From JAJZQZ01 sp963790415 (GTDB taxonomy: Bacteria; Actinomycetota; Thermoleophilia; RBG-16-64-13): DNA of 64,000 bases. Where the stretch lies: NCBI GenBank assembly GCA_963790415.1, contig CAWBOK010000009.1, positions 124,001 to 188,000 on the forward strand. The letters are read 5' to 3'. A program made the translations under genes and the position numbers. Positions 25,282-34,305 of this stretch are shown piece after piece. Within the stretch, counting starts at the first letter, position 1, and every line of letters starts with the position of its first letter. The notes beneath the pieces were generated by a model. That model was given only the letters and a program-made list of their open reading frames with translations, ran no database searches and was not told the origin of the DNA.

Positions 25282-28055
25282 CGAAGGAACGGGGCCTTAG
25301 CACCCAGGAGTTGGCGGACAAGCTCACCGCCGGCGGGGTGGAGGTCAAGAGCAACCTATCGAGCGTCGAGGAGACCGACGTCGAGCGCGTGCTGCAGATG
25401 AGCACAGGCGAGACTGAGCCTTCGCCGCCGGTGGCGAAGGCAGTTCGAGGCGAGGCGCCCAAGCGCTCCGCGAAGACGCCGGCGCCCCCCGCCGTCCCAG
25501 AGACTACCATCGTCCCAGAGGTCGTTGCCTCCGTGGGGGAGGCAGAAATGACAGTTCCTGTGGCCACAGCCACGATCGCTCCGACTGCAGAAGTCTCGGA
25601 GACGGCGCCGACCCCAGCGCCGAAGGCGCCCGCGGCGAAAGGGAAGGCGGGATCCTCCGCGGCTACGTCGACCCGCATTCCCGGACAGATAGGCCCACGC
25701 ATCGTGGCCACGGCTGAGGAGTTGAAGGCGAAGGAGGAACTCGCCGCGGCGGCCCGCGCAGCGCGGGCAGGAAGCGGCTCGCAGAGAGGCCGGGCGAGGG
25801 GAAAAGGTTCGCGTCTGGAAGACATGCCGACCGTGGTAGGGCCCGGTGTGCCTGTGCGCAAAGGAGTGAAGCCTTCAGGGACCGTGCTCACAAAGGGCGC
25901 GGAACCGCCCAAGCCGCCCGCACCGCCGCAGAAACCGGCGGCGGCAGAGGCTCCGAAGGCCGACACGAGCCCCGCAGAAGCGGGTGGAGAAGCACGGCCT
26001 GCCGGCCCGCCCCGTGCCGGCGGAGGCTCCCGCACGGCGGCGCCAAAACCTGGGGCCACCGACCGTCCCGGCGAGGTCGGCAAGCGGCCGGGGGCACGTC
26101 CGGTCGCCCGTCGCCCCGGCGCAGAGCCTGCCGGGCCGGCTCCGGCGCGCATCTGGCGGGCCGACGACAAGCCGACCCGCCGACGGGTGGTCATCGACTC
26201 GCAGGCAAGTCGACGGGGCAAGACGGGCGCGCCCTTGCCCAAGGGTGTGGCTGCGGTCGAGGCTGAGAAGCCCGCGCTCAAGAAGAAGGCGGTTCCCGGC
26301 ACTGAGTCTCCGGTGACGCTGGCAAGTGGGGCAACGGTAAAGGATATGGCCGATGCGCTCGAGATGAGTTCGAGCGAGATCATCAAGACCATGATGAAGT
26401 TGGGTGAGATGGTCACGATCACCCAGTCGCTCACTGACGAGGCCATCGAGATCCTGGCCGCCGAGTTCGAGCGCCAGGTGATCATCCAGCACGCGGAAGA
26501 GGAGAGCGACGAGCCCACGTTCGCGGACGACCCCGCCGATCTCATCACCAGGGCACCGGTCGTGACGATCATGGGGCACGTCGATCACGGCAAGACGTCG
26601 CTCCTGGACGCGGTGCGCGAGACCGAAGTGGTCAAGTCTGAGGCCGGGGGCATCACCCAGCACATCGGCGCCTATCAGGTCACGCACAAGGATAGGCCCA
26701 TCACGTTCATCGACACGCCGGGCCATGAGGCCTTCACGGCCATGCGGGCCCGCGGAGCCAAGGTCACCGACATCGCGGTCATCGTGGTGGCGGCCAACGA
26801 CGGAGTCATGCCGCAGACCACCGAAGCCATCGATCACGCCAAGGCTGCCGAAGTGCCCATGGTGGTGGCGATAAACAAGATGGATCTTCCCGACGCCAAC
26901 CCGGATCGGGTCAAGCAGCAGCTCTCCGAGCAGGGTCTCGTTCCGGAGGAGTGGGGCGGCGAAACGGTCATGGTGGAAGTCTCGGCGAAGATGCGTCTGC
27001 ACCTCGACGATCTCCTCGACATGGTCCTGCTGGTTGCGGAAGTCCAGGAGTTGAAGTCTAATCCGAAGACTGAGGCCAGTGGCATCGTCGTAGAAGCTCA
27101 GCTGGATGTGGGGCGGGGTCCGGTCGCCACGATGCTCGTGCAGCGAGGCACGCTCCGGGTCGGCGACGCGGTCGTCAGCGGGGAAGCGTACGGCAAGGTC
27201 AAGGCCATGTTCGATTTCCTGGGTGATTCCTTGGACGAAGCCGGTCCCGCCGTGCCCGTACAGATCCTGGGATTCAACGCCGTTCCCGCTGCAGGGGACT
27301 TTGCGCAGGTGGTCCAGGACGAGCGCGAGGCCCGCCACCGCGCAGAGGGGCGGACCGCCAGACTGCGCATGGAGCAGATGGCCAAAGGCAGAGCAGCCAC
27401 CAGTCTCGATGACTTCTATCGCCGGATGAAGGAAGAGGCGGTGCAGGAACTCGCCCTCATCATCAAGGGCGATGTCGGTGGTTCGGTGGAGGCTCTGGAA
27501 GAGGCCCTCAATAACGTCAGTCACCCTGAGGTCAAGGTGCAGGTGATCCACTCCGGTGTGGGTGGCATCAACGAATCGGACATCATGCTGGCGTCCGCGT
27601 CCAACGCCGTGGTCATCGGGTTCAACGTGAGACCCTCCGTGGCGGCTAAAGCTCTGGCCGACGCCGAGGGTGTGGACGTGCGGACATACCGGGTCATCTA
27701 CAAGGCCATCGAGGATATCGAAGCCGCCCTGGTCGGCATGCTGACGCCCGACAAGGTGGAGGAAGAACTCGGCACGGCCGAGGTTCGGAAGGTCTTCAGC
27801 TCGTCGAAGATCGGGGCCATCGCCGGCAGCTACGTGCTGAGCGGCAAGATCGTCCGCGGGGCCAAGATGCGTCTTCTGCGGGACGGCAGCATCGTCCACG
27901 AGGGCACCATCGCTACACTGCGCCGCGACAAAGACGATGCGCGAGAGGTGCTGACGGGTTTCGAGTGTGGCATCCATCTCGACTCCTTCGACGATGTGAA
28001 AGAAGGCGACATCATCGAGGCATACGAGATCAAGGAAGTTGCCCGGACGAAGTGA
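25254..28055 (+). CDS. infB: Translation initiation factor IF-2
   Basis: 933 residues from GTG 25254, intact. An IF2_N helix bundle (AKRRIYEIAKERGLSTQELA) is followed by an Ala/Pro/Lys/Gly-rich linker of about 290 residues, a second IF2_N (TVKDMADALEMSSSEIIKTM) and the G domain near residues 435-605 with GHVDHGKTS, DTPGHEAF and NKMDLP. Domain II and the fMet-tRNA-binding C-terminus (GFECGIHLDSFDDVKEGDII) complete it. The long low-complexity linker is typical of actinobacterial IF-2. It starts within ylxR, so the two are translationally coupled. Confidence 0.97.
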   Translation: MAKRRIYEIAKERGLSTQELADKLTAGGVEVKSNLSSVEETDVERVLQMSTGETEPSPPVAKAVRGEAPKRSAKTPAPPAVPETTIVPEVVASVGEAEMTVPVATATIAPTAEVSETAPTPAPKAPAAKGKAGSSAATSTRIPGQIGPRIVATAEELKAKEELAAAARAARAGSGSQRGRARGKGSRLEDMPTVVGPGVPVRKGVKPSGTVLTKGAEPPKPPAPPQKPAAAEAPKADTSPAEAGGEARPAGPPRAGGGSRTAAPKPGATDRPGEVGKRPGARPVARRPGAEPAGPAPARIWRADDKPTRRRVVIDSQASRRGKTGAPLPKGVAAVEAEKPALKKKAVPGTESPVTLASGATVKDMADALEMSSSEIIKTMMKLGEMVTITQSLTDEAIEILAAEFERQVIIQHAEEESDEPTFADDPADLITRAPVVTIMGHVDHGKTSLLDAVRETEVVKSEAGGITQHIGAYQVTHKDRPITFIDTPGHEAFTAMRARGAKVTDIAVIVVAANDGVMPQTTEAIDHAKAAEVPMVVAINKMDLPDANPDRVKQQLSEQGLVPEEWGGETVMVEVSAKMRLHLDDLLDMVLLVAEVQELKSNPKTEASGIVVEAQLDVGRGPVATMLVQRGTLRVGDAVVSGEAYGKVKAMFDFLGDSLDEAGPAVPVQILGFNAVPAAGDFAQVVQDEREARHRAEGRTARLRMEQMAKGRAATSLDDFYRRMKEEAVQELALIIKGDVGGSVEALEEALNNVSHPEVKVQVIHSGVGGINESDIMLASASNAVVIGFNVRPSVAAKALADAEGVDVRTYRVIYKAIEDIEAALVGMLTPDKVEEELGTAEVRKVFSSSKIGAIAGSYVLSGKIVRGAKMRLLRDGSIVHEGTIATLRRDKDDAREVLTGFECGIHLDSFDDVKEGDIIEAYEIKEVARTK

Positions 28056-28074
28056 CAGGGCGCCCCGGGGCTTC

Positions 28075-28359
28075 GTGAGCATCGTGACCGCCGACCTGCA
28101 CTTTGGTGAGGCGGGTTCCCTCAAGGGCAAGCGGATGCATCTGCGACGCCTGCGGGACACGCTTACGCGGCGCTACGGAGCTACGTTCGCCGAAGTGGGC
28201 TATCAGGACCTCTGGCAGCGCAGTCAGATCGTGTTCGCCATCGCAGCGTCCGATCCGCACGTGCTGGAGGCTACGGTGAATGCGGCTGTGGGCTTTCTCG
28301 ACGGCCAGGAGTGGGAGGTCGTGGGCCTGCGGGAAGAGGTGGTGGAAGTAGATGCGTAA
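28075..28359 (+). CDS. ylxP: YlxP-like DUF503 protein
   Basis: About 94 residues from GTG 28075. The sequence VSIVTADLHFGEAGSLKGKR, the LRRLRDTLTRRYGATFAEVG helix and the ending of alternating strands (VVGLREEVVEV) match DUF503, a small ferredoxin-like-fold family found between infB and rbfA in Gram-positive bacteria. It has been linked to ribosome maturation, but the biochemical role is not fixed. It overlaps rbfA by 8 bases. Confidence 0.88.
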   Translation: MSIVTADLHFGEAGSLKGKRMHLRRLRDTLTRRYGATFAEVGYQDLWQRSQIVFAIAASDPHVLEATVNAAVGFLDGQEWEVVGLREEVVEVDA

Positions 28360-28765
28360 CCAGCGAGTACGGATGCGACGGGTCAACGAGGCCTTGAAGG
28401 AAGTGCTGAGCGGCGCCATAGCCCGAGGGGTGAAGGACCCGCGCATAGGGTTCGTCACCATCACCTCGGTCGACGCGACCACCGATGTGTCGCAGGCGAA
28501 GGTGTTCGTGTCGGTCCTCGGCAGTGCGGCCGAGAAGGAAGCCACCCTGGCGGCGCTGCGGTCGGCGCACGGTTTCCTGCAGGGAGTGGTGAACGATGAG
28601 CTCCATCTGCGACGTACCCCGGCGCTCGAGTTCGTGTACGACACCAGCATCGATCGGGGCATGCGCATCGGTGCGCTGATCAAAGACCAGGAGAGGGAGT
28701 TGGGGATAGATGCCTCGCTCCCGGCGGATGAGCCCGGCTCCGACGACGACCTGCCTCCCCGATGA
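28352..28765 (+). CDS. rbfA: Ribosome-binding factor A
   Basis: 137 residues from ATG 28352. RbfA acts late in 30S assembly, on 16S rRNA helix 1. The KH-like core reads RVNEALKEVLSGAIARGVKD, PRIGFVTITSVDATTDVSQA, KVFVSVLG and LRRTPALEFVYDTSIDRGMR. An acidic tail (DEPGSDDDLPPR) ends it. The stop overlaps the next gene start as ATGA. Confidence 0.95.
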   Translation: MRNQRVRMRRVNEALKEVLSGAIARGVKDPRIGFVTITSVDATTDVSQAKVFVSVLGSAAEKEATLAALRSAHGFLQGVVNDELHLRRTPALEFVYDTSIDRGMRIGALIKDQERELGIDASLPADEPGSDDDLPPR

Positions 28766-29742
28766 CGCGCGTCACGCACGCTGAGGTCGCCGCGCGGCTC
28801 AAGGGTGAGCGGCGCATCATCATCATGGCCCACGAGAACCCGGACGGCGACGCCATCGGGTGTGTAGTCGCTCTCATGCTGATGGCCGAGCGGCTTAGGA
28901 TCCCGTACGATGCCTACCTTCCGGGCGAGACGCCCATCCCCGAGGAGTATCAGTTCCTGCCGGGCATCGACCGGATCCTGAGGGGACCGTACCCACCGGT
29001 GGACGCGGGCACTAGCGCCTACATCATGGACTGCGCTTCCGCGGCGCGTCTCGACCTGGCCCACCTGAGCTGCGCCGGCGCGTGTCTCAACCTCGATCAT
29101 CACCCCGGCAACGAAGGCTTCGGCACGCACAATCTCCTCGAACCCACTGCCGCCTCCACGACGCAGATCCTCTATGAGGTCTTCGAGGCGGGGGGCCTTC
29201 CCGTGGACGCGGAGGTGGGCACAGCGCTCTACGTAGGCCTGGTAACAGACACCGGCCGATTCCAGTACTCGAACACGACCCCGGCCGCCCACCGCATGGC
29301 GGCGGACCTGCAAGAGGTGGGCGTGGACGTCAATGCCGTCTACAGAGCGGTCTACGAGACGCTGCCTCTGCCGAAGGTCCAGCTGTTGCAGCGGGCTCTC
29401 GCGCGCCTGGAGCTACGGCTCGACGGGCGGCTGGCACTCTCATGGTTGGACGCAGCCGATTTCGCCGAAGTGCACGGCGACGAGAGCCACACCGAGGGAA
29501 TCATCGACAGCCTGCGCACGATCTCAGGGGTCAGGATAGCCGCCCTCGTCAGAGAGCGCCCCTGCGGCGGCGAGACCGAGTACAAGGTCAGCCTGCGGGC
29601 CACCGACGGCGCCACCGACGTGGCCTCGATCGCGCGACTCCTGGAAGGCGGGGGACACACGCAGGCGGCGGGGTACACCACCCACCAGGAACTGGACGTG
29701 GCTCTCGATTGGATCGAGGATCAGGCGCGCCTGCGGCTATGA
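28762..29742 (+). CDS. nrnA: DHH-DHHA1 phosphoesterase, nanoRNase/pAp phosphatase type
   Basis: 326 residues from ATG 28762. The DHH domain shows AHENPDGDAIG, YIMDCASAARL, the LDHHPGN metal motif and VTDTGRFQYSNT. DHHA1 carries the substrate-binding GGGHTQAAGY near the C-terminus. NrnA degrades 2-5-nt RNA and dephosphorylates pAp; it may also degrade pGpG or pApA. Located between rbfA and truB, the usual Gram-positive site, and overlaps truB by 4 bases. Confidence 0.93.
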   Translation: MTRVTHAEVAARLKGERRIIIMAHENPDGDAIGCVVALMLMAERLRIPYDAYLPGETPIPEEYQFLPGIDRILRGPYPPVDAGTSAYIMDCASAARLDLAHLSCAGACLNLDHHPGNEGFGTHNLLEPTAASTTQILYEVFEAGGLPVDAEVGTALYVGLVTDTGRFQYSNTTPAAHRMAADLQEVGVDVNAVYRAVYETLPLPKVQLLQRALARLELRLDGRLALSWLDAADFAEVHGDESHTEGIIDSLRTISGVRIAALVRERPCGGETEYKVSLRATDGATDVASIARLLEGGGHTQAAGYTTHQELDVALDWIEDQARLRL

Positions 29743-30629
29743 GCGGACGCGTCTCGGTGCCGTCACGGGTCGTGTTGGTAGACAAGCCCGCGGGGTGTAC
29801 CAGTCACGACGTAGTGCGTCGTGTCAAGCGCGGCCTGAGCGACAAGGTCGGGCACGCCGGCACCCTCGATCCGTTCGCCACCGGACTCCTGCTGGTGCTC
29901 GTGGGCCAGGCCACCCGCATCTCCTCTCTGCTGATGGACCTGCCGAAGGAGTACGCGGTGCGTGTGCAGTTCGGCGCGACCTCGTCCACGGGCGACCCCG
30001 ACGGCGTCATCGAGGAGACCGGCGGCACGGTTGCGGGAGTCGCCGAGGTCGTGGGGGCGCTCGACCGTTTTCGGGGAGTCATCTCGCAGCGGGTGCCGAT
30101 GACCTCCGCCGTCAAGGTGGCCGGGGAACGTCTGTACAAGAAGGCTCATCGCGGCGAAGAGGTGGAGACACCGATACGGGAGGTCGTGATATACGATCTG
30201 ACCCTGGTGGGCTTCGACGTCGAAAGCCAACATGCGGACCTCATCGCTCGGGTCGGCAAGGGCACATATGTGCGTCGTTTGGCCCAGGATATCGGCGAGG
30301 CCCTGGGTGTCGACGCCTACGCGTCCTCGCTCCGGCGCACGCGTGTCGGCACCCACTCGGTCTATGACGCCACCCCTCCGGATGCGGTCGAACCGGGCCG
30401 CCTGATGGGGGTGGATCCCGGCTGCCTGACGGTGTCTACCGCCCTCCGGCACCTCCCGGTGGTGACGCTGACGGGCACAGAGGCGACGCGGGCCTCCAAT
30501 GGAGGAGAGGTGCGCGACGGACCCGCGGGTCGCTTCCTCGTCCGCTCGGAAGCCGGTCTGCTCGGCGTGTGGGAGGGGTCCACGGACGCGGCCCGCCCCG
30601 TGGTGGTCTTTTCCTCGCCACAGGACTAG
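29739..30629 (+). CDS. truB: tRNA pseudouridine-55 synthase
   Basis: 296 residues from ATG 29739. It makes pseudouridine 55 in the T loop of tRNA. The catalytic Asp is in GHAGTLDPFATGLL. VVLVDKPAGCTSHDVVRRVK, YAVRVQFGATSSTGDPDG, PMTSAVKVAGERLYKKAHRG and GTYVRRLAQDIGEALG follow in order, then a C-terminal PUA-like domain. Intact, and immediately followed by ribF, a common pairing. Confidence 0.95.
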   Translation: MSGRVSVPSRVVLVDKPAGCTSHDVVRRVKRGLSDKVGHAGTLDPFATGLLLVLVGQATRISSLLMDLPKEYAVRVQFGATSSTGDPDGVIEETGGTVAGVAEVVGALDRFRGVISQRVPMTSAVKVAGERLYKKAHRGEEVETPIREVVIYDLTLVGFDVESQHADLIARVGKGTYVRRLAQDIGEALGVDAYASSLRRTRVGTHSVYDATPPDAVEPGRLMGVDPGCLTVSTALRHLPVVTLTGTEATRASNGGEVRDGPAGRFLVRSEAGLLGVWEGSTDAARPVVVFSSPQD

Positions 30630-30632
30630 GAC

Positions 30633-31590
30633 ATGCGACTCTACCGTTCCATCGAGGACATCGCGCCCTTGGGGGAGAGGCACCGGGCCGTGGCTATCGG
30701 CACCTTCGACGGGGTGCACCTGGGCCATCAGGCGATCATTGGCCGGGCCGTGGCGGCGGCGGCGGAGATGGGGGGAGTGGCCACCGTCCTCACGTTCGAA
30801 CCTCACCCCAGTCTGGTGCTTGCTCCCGAGTCGGCGCCGCTTATCCTGACTCCCTTGGAACTGAAGCTGCACTTGCTCGAGCAACAGGGCGTGCAGGAGG
30901 TCATCGCGGTGCCGTTCGACAGGGCATTCTCCGGGCTCACCCCAGAGGGCTTCTGCAGGCTGTTGCTCTCGGAACGTCTGGGTGCTCGACAGGTGACCGT
31001 GGGCGAGAACTTCCGCTTCGGCCGAGGAGGCGCGGGCACCCCCGAGGATCTGCTCGAATTCGGCAGGGAACTCGGGTTCGCGGTCGCCGCGGTCAGGCTG
31101 ATGGAGCTGGAGGGCGAACCCATGTCGAGCACGCGGATCCGTCGGCTGATCGCAGCAGGGCGATGTGGACCACGCCACCAGGCTTCTGGGACGGCCCCAT
31201 ACCCTGGAAGGCTACGTCGTGGCGGGTGCTGGTCGCGGCCGGGATCTCGGCAGCCCTACCGCGAACCTGGAGGTGCCGGCCCACGTGGCGGTACCGGCAC
31301 ACGGGGTCTACGTGACGCTCACCGACCTCGGCAGGGGCGCGCAGGAACCAGGCGTCACCAGCGTCGGCACCAACCCGACCTTCGAAACAGACGGTGTGAC
31401 GCGGGTCGAGACCTACCTGCTCCGGTTCTCCGGTGACCTCTACTCGACCAAAGTGCGGGTGGCTTTCTTGGACCGTCTGCGCGGGCAGATCGTCTTTCCC
31501 GATGCGGCTGCGCTGATCGAACAGATCTCGCGGGACGTCGCCGCGGCCGAAGCGCACTTCCGGGATGCCCAGCCCGATGGTAAAGTGTAG
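30633..31590 (+). CDS. ribF: Bifunctional riboflavin kinase / FAD synthetase (frameshift)
   Basis: Starts at ATG 30633. The FAD synthetase domain has AIGTFDGVHLGHQAI, LTFEPHPSLVLAP, the ENFRFGRGGAG loop and SSTRIRRLIAAG. An extra base near 31162 shifts the frame; the flavokinase domain resumes as DHATRLLGRPHTLEGYVV, then GSPTANLEVPAHVAVPAHGV and ...FLDRLRGQIVFPD to TAG 31588-31590. Corrected length about 318 residues. Produces FMN and FAD. It closes the core run before the accessory island. Confidence 0.93.
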
Positions 31591-31664
31591 CCGCCGGCTG
31601 TAGTCGACCGAACCGAGGCCGGCCGCCGGTTATCGGCGGTCGCCGCCAACGCTTAGGGGAATGC

Positions 31665-32565
31665 ATGGACGTAGATATCATCGCCGGGTATCTCGGCGCG
31701 GGCAAGACCACTTGTATCCTCGAGATGATCGAGAATGACCCCGATCCTTCGCAGCTCGCCGTGTTGGTCAACGAATTCGGTGACGTGGGTATCGATGCCG
31801 CCCTGCTCGGGGAAGGCACCGAGGTGGTCGAGCTCTCCAGCGGTTGCATCTGCTGCACCCTGCGACTCGACTTCCGTATGCAGATCATCGAGATAGCCGA
31901 TCGCTGGCATCCACTACGGCTCCTCATAGAGCCCACCGGCGTGGCCACCATCGCCCAAGTCGTCCGCTCTCTGCGGCACAAAGACCTTGTGGATAGAATC
32001 AGCGGCGCCCGCGTGTTCGTGCTGGTCGACGCGGTCACGTTCACTGAGCGCCTACGGGACAGCCCCGGCGTTCTTCACCTCGCAGGTAAGCCAGGCTGAT
32101 GTGCTGCTGCTCAACAAGACCGACCTGGTGTCGCAGGGGCGGATACACGCCCTGAAGGCGGTATTGGAGAGCATGAACCCCGAGGCGTGGATCATCCCCA
32201 CCGTCAATGGACGGATCGACGAGGGTGTCGAGCTGCCGGCTCCGCATCCTCTGGAAGATCCCGGGGATGCGGAAGTGCTCACCGGTCTGGCGTCTTTCAG
32301 CTACGAGGTCGACCGCGTGGTCGGGCGGCGGGAAGTACGAGAGCTGTTCGACACCCTCAGCACGGGAGCGATGGGACGGATAGAGAGGGCGAAGGCGATC
32401 CTGCAAACGGTCGATGGATGGTATCGGTTCGATCTGGCCTCGGGCCTGGTCGACGAGCGTCCCTGGGGCCCGGCGCCCAGCGGTCGCCTGGTGGTAATAG
32501 GCACAGACATGAGCAATGAAATACTCGACACAGCCGTGCGTTCGTTCGGCGGGAGGCAAGTATGA
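31665..32565 (+). CDS. CobW/CobP47K-family GTPase (one frameshift), first gene of the island
   Basis: Starts at ATG 31665 after TTAGGGGA. About 299 residues once one extra G near 32070 is removed (first frame ends RLRDSP; the second continues AFFTSQVSQADVLLLNKTDL). It is a G3E GTPase: P-loop GYLGAGKTT at residues 8-16, metal-binding SGCICCTL with C61, C63 and C64, EPTG, and the NKTDL guanine motif. Family members act as metallochaperones or insertases for zinc, cobalt, nickel or corrinoid enzymes. The stop overlaps the start of the RamA-like gene as ATGA, so they are translated together. That coupling suggests a role in delivering metal or corrinoid to the methyltransferase system. The C-terminal CobW_C part is recognisable but diverged. 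Confidence 0.85.
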
Positions 32566-34211
32566 GCGTGGAGAAGTACGGTATCGCCCTCGATCTGGGC
32601 ACCAGCGGCGTTCGCGGACAGGCGGTCGATCTACGGAGCAAGGAGATTCTCTCCACGGCGATCACGACACAACACCCGCTTCCGGGCGGAAACGTGATGG
32701 ACCACCTGCACTTCGCCGTAGAGACCTCCTTGGCCGGCAAGTCATCGATCACTCACACGTTGATGCTCGACACGGTGAACAAGGTCATCGATGCTCTGGG
32801 CGTGCCGCGTGACCGTGTGGAGCGGGTGGCCATCTGCGGCAACCCCATCCAACTGTCGCTGTTCCAAGGTATGGAGATCCGCGATCTCGCCTATGCGGGA
32901 GAGAGCAAGCGGGCGTCGCTGGGAGTCGAGGTGCAATCGCGCGAGGCGCGCATCATCACCGTGGGCGACATCGAGGGGCTCGACCTGCCCAGCGGCGCTG
33001 AGTTGGTCGTGCCGCCGGCCGTGCGACACGAAGTGGGTGCCGACGCCTTGGCCATGATGCTGAAGTCGGGCATGCTCGACCGTGACGAGATCGCTCTGGT
33101 CACCGACTACGGCACGAATGCCGAGATGGCGCTCAAGGTCGGAGACCGGGTGGTGACGGGTTCGGCCGCCTGCGGGCCGGCGTTCGAGGGCCAGGCCATC
33201 AAGTTCGGCATGCTGGCGGCTCCCGGGGCCATCTCGGACCTCGACCGGGTCGACGGTTCCTATCGCAATCGTGTGCTCGACCCACACATGTATGCGACGG
33301 ACGCCGATCTGGTAGATCCTCGCACCGGGCAGGTGATCGAGGTGGGCGGCGCGCGGGCGCGCGGCATCACCGGCACGGGCGTGATGGCCGTTATCGCCCT
33401 GGGGCTCGAGGATGGGTTGCTGCAATTACCCAAGATCGACTCCCCCGATGGGCTGTTGCATATGGCCGACAAGATCGCCCTCTCCCAGCATGACGTAGGA
33501 GAGGTGGGCAAGGCTATCGGCGCAGCGCGGGCGGGTCACGTCACGCTTGCGCAAGAGTTGGACATCGACCTGGAAGAAGTCAAGGTCGCCTACATGGCGG
33601 GGGCTTCTGGCACCTACGTCGACGCCTTGAAGGCTCAGGCTATCGGCATGGTGCCGGCGGGCGTGACGACCATCTACCAAGTGGGTAACACGTCACTGAT
33701 GCTGGCGCGCGACCTGGTACTCGACCCAAGCTCTTTGTGGGAGATCGAGCGCATCGCCAAGGATCTACGCGCCGCCCACTGCATGTTCGCCGAAGCGCCG
33801 GTGTTCAAGCAGGTCTATGTGCTCGAACTCTCCTATTGGACCGAAGGCATGCCCTGGGATATGTACCTGAAGTTCATGAAGCGCGCGGGGCTGCCGGCGC
33901 CGCGCGAGCGCGCCGTGCCGGCGAAGGTCATACGGCTGGTGGAGCGGGATATCCCGGATATGGGCAGCCGGGGCCTGGCGGTCGTGGACGACGTGGGCAT
34001 GGCCATGGTGGCGTCCTTCGAAGGGTGCACCGAGTGCGGCATCTGTGGGGAGAGCTGTCCCGAGGATGCGATCACCGTCGGTCATGACGAGGGCGGGCGG
34101 CCTCACATAGAGGTTCGGAGTGCCCGCTGTCTGGGTCTCAGCTGTCTGCGCTGCGAGTTGAGTTGCCCCGATCACGTCTTTCATTTCACTGAGTTCCTGC
34201 ACGCCAGGTAA
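32562..34211 (+). CDS. RamA-like corrinoid-protein reductive activase (ASKHA ATPase plus dicluster ferredoxin)
   Basis: 549 residues from ATG 32562, intact. The N-terminus is an ASKHA-type ATPase fold: LDLGTSGVRGQAVDL at residues 9-23, VTDYGTNAEMALK, and GITGTGVMAVIALGL. The C-terminus is a two-cluster ferredoxin: CTECGICGESCP (C489, C492, C495, C499) and CLGLSCLRCELSCP (C523, C528, C531, C535). This is the layout of archaeal RamA, which uses ATP to reduce inactive Co(II) corrinoid proteins to Co(I). Bacterial O-demethylase activases usually carry an N-terminal [2Fe-2S] domain instead, so this protein is closer to the RamA form. Substrate is inferred to be the MtaC encoded at 37.5-38.3 kb. 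Overlaps the CobW-like gene by 4 bases. Confidence 0.88.
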   Translation: MSVEKYGIALDLGTSGVRGQAVDLRSKEILSTAITTQHPLPGGNVMDHLHFAVETSLAGKSSITHTLMLDTVNKVIDALGVPRDRVERVAICGNPIQLSLFQGMEIRDLAYAGESKRASLGVEVQSREARIITVGDIEGLDLPSGAELVVPPAVRHEVGADALAMMLKSGMLDRDEIALVTDYGTNAEMALKVGDRVVTGSAACGPAFEGQAIKFGMLAAPGAISDLDRVDGSYRNRVLDPHMYATDADLVDPRTGQVIEVGGARARGITGTGVMAVIALGLEDGLLQLPKIDSPDGLLHMADKIALSQHDVGEVGKAIGAARAGHVTLAQELDIDLEEVKVAYMAGASGTYVDALKAQAIGMVPAGVTTIYQVGNTSLMLARDLVLDPSSLWEIERIAKDLRAAHCMFAEAPVFKQVYVLELSYWTEGMPWDMYLKFMKRAGLPAPRERAVPAKVIRLVERDIPDMGSRGLAVVDDVGMAMVASFEGCTECGICGESCPEDAITVGHDEGGRPHIEVRSARCLGLSCLRCELSCPDHVFHFTEFLHAR

Positions 34212-34305
34212 CGGGCGGCGTGCGCTCATCCCTGCGCTATCGGCTGGCGACTAGGCGGCTCTTGAAGAACGAGACCGCCGCCGCCGTGCAGCGCAGGGTG
34301 GCGCC

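Noticed and set aside
25875..28160. A 761-residue minus-strand open frame opposite infB.
   Set aside because: Antisense shadow of IF-2 in high-GC DNA; the His/Asp/Leu-rich translation matches no family.
31623..31639. Small CCGCCG-GTTAT-CGGCGG hairpin before the CobW-like gene.
   Set aside because: A 6-bp GC stem without a T tract is common by chance at this base composition; too weak to call a terminator.
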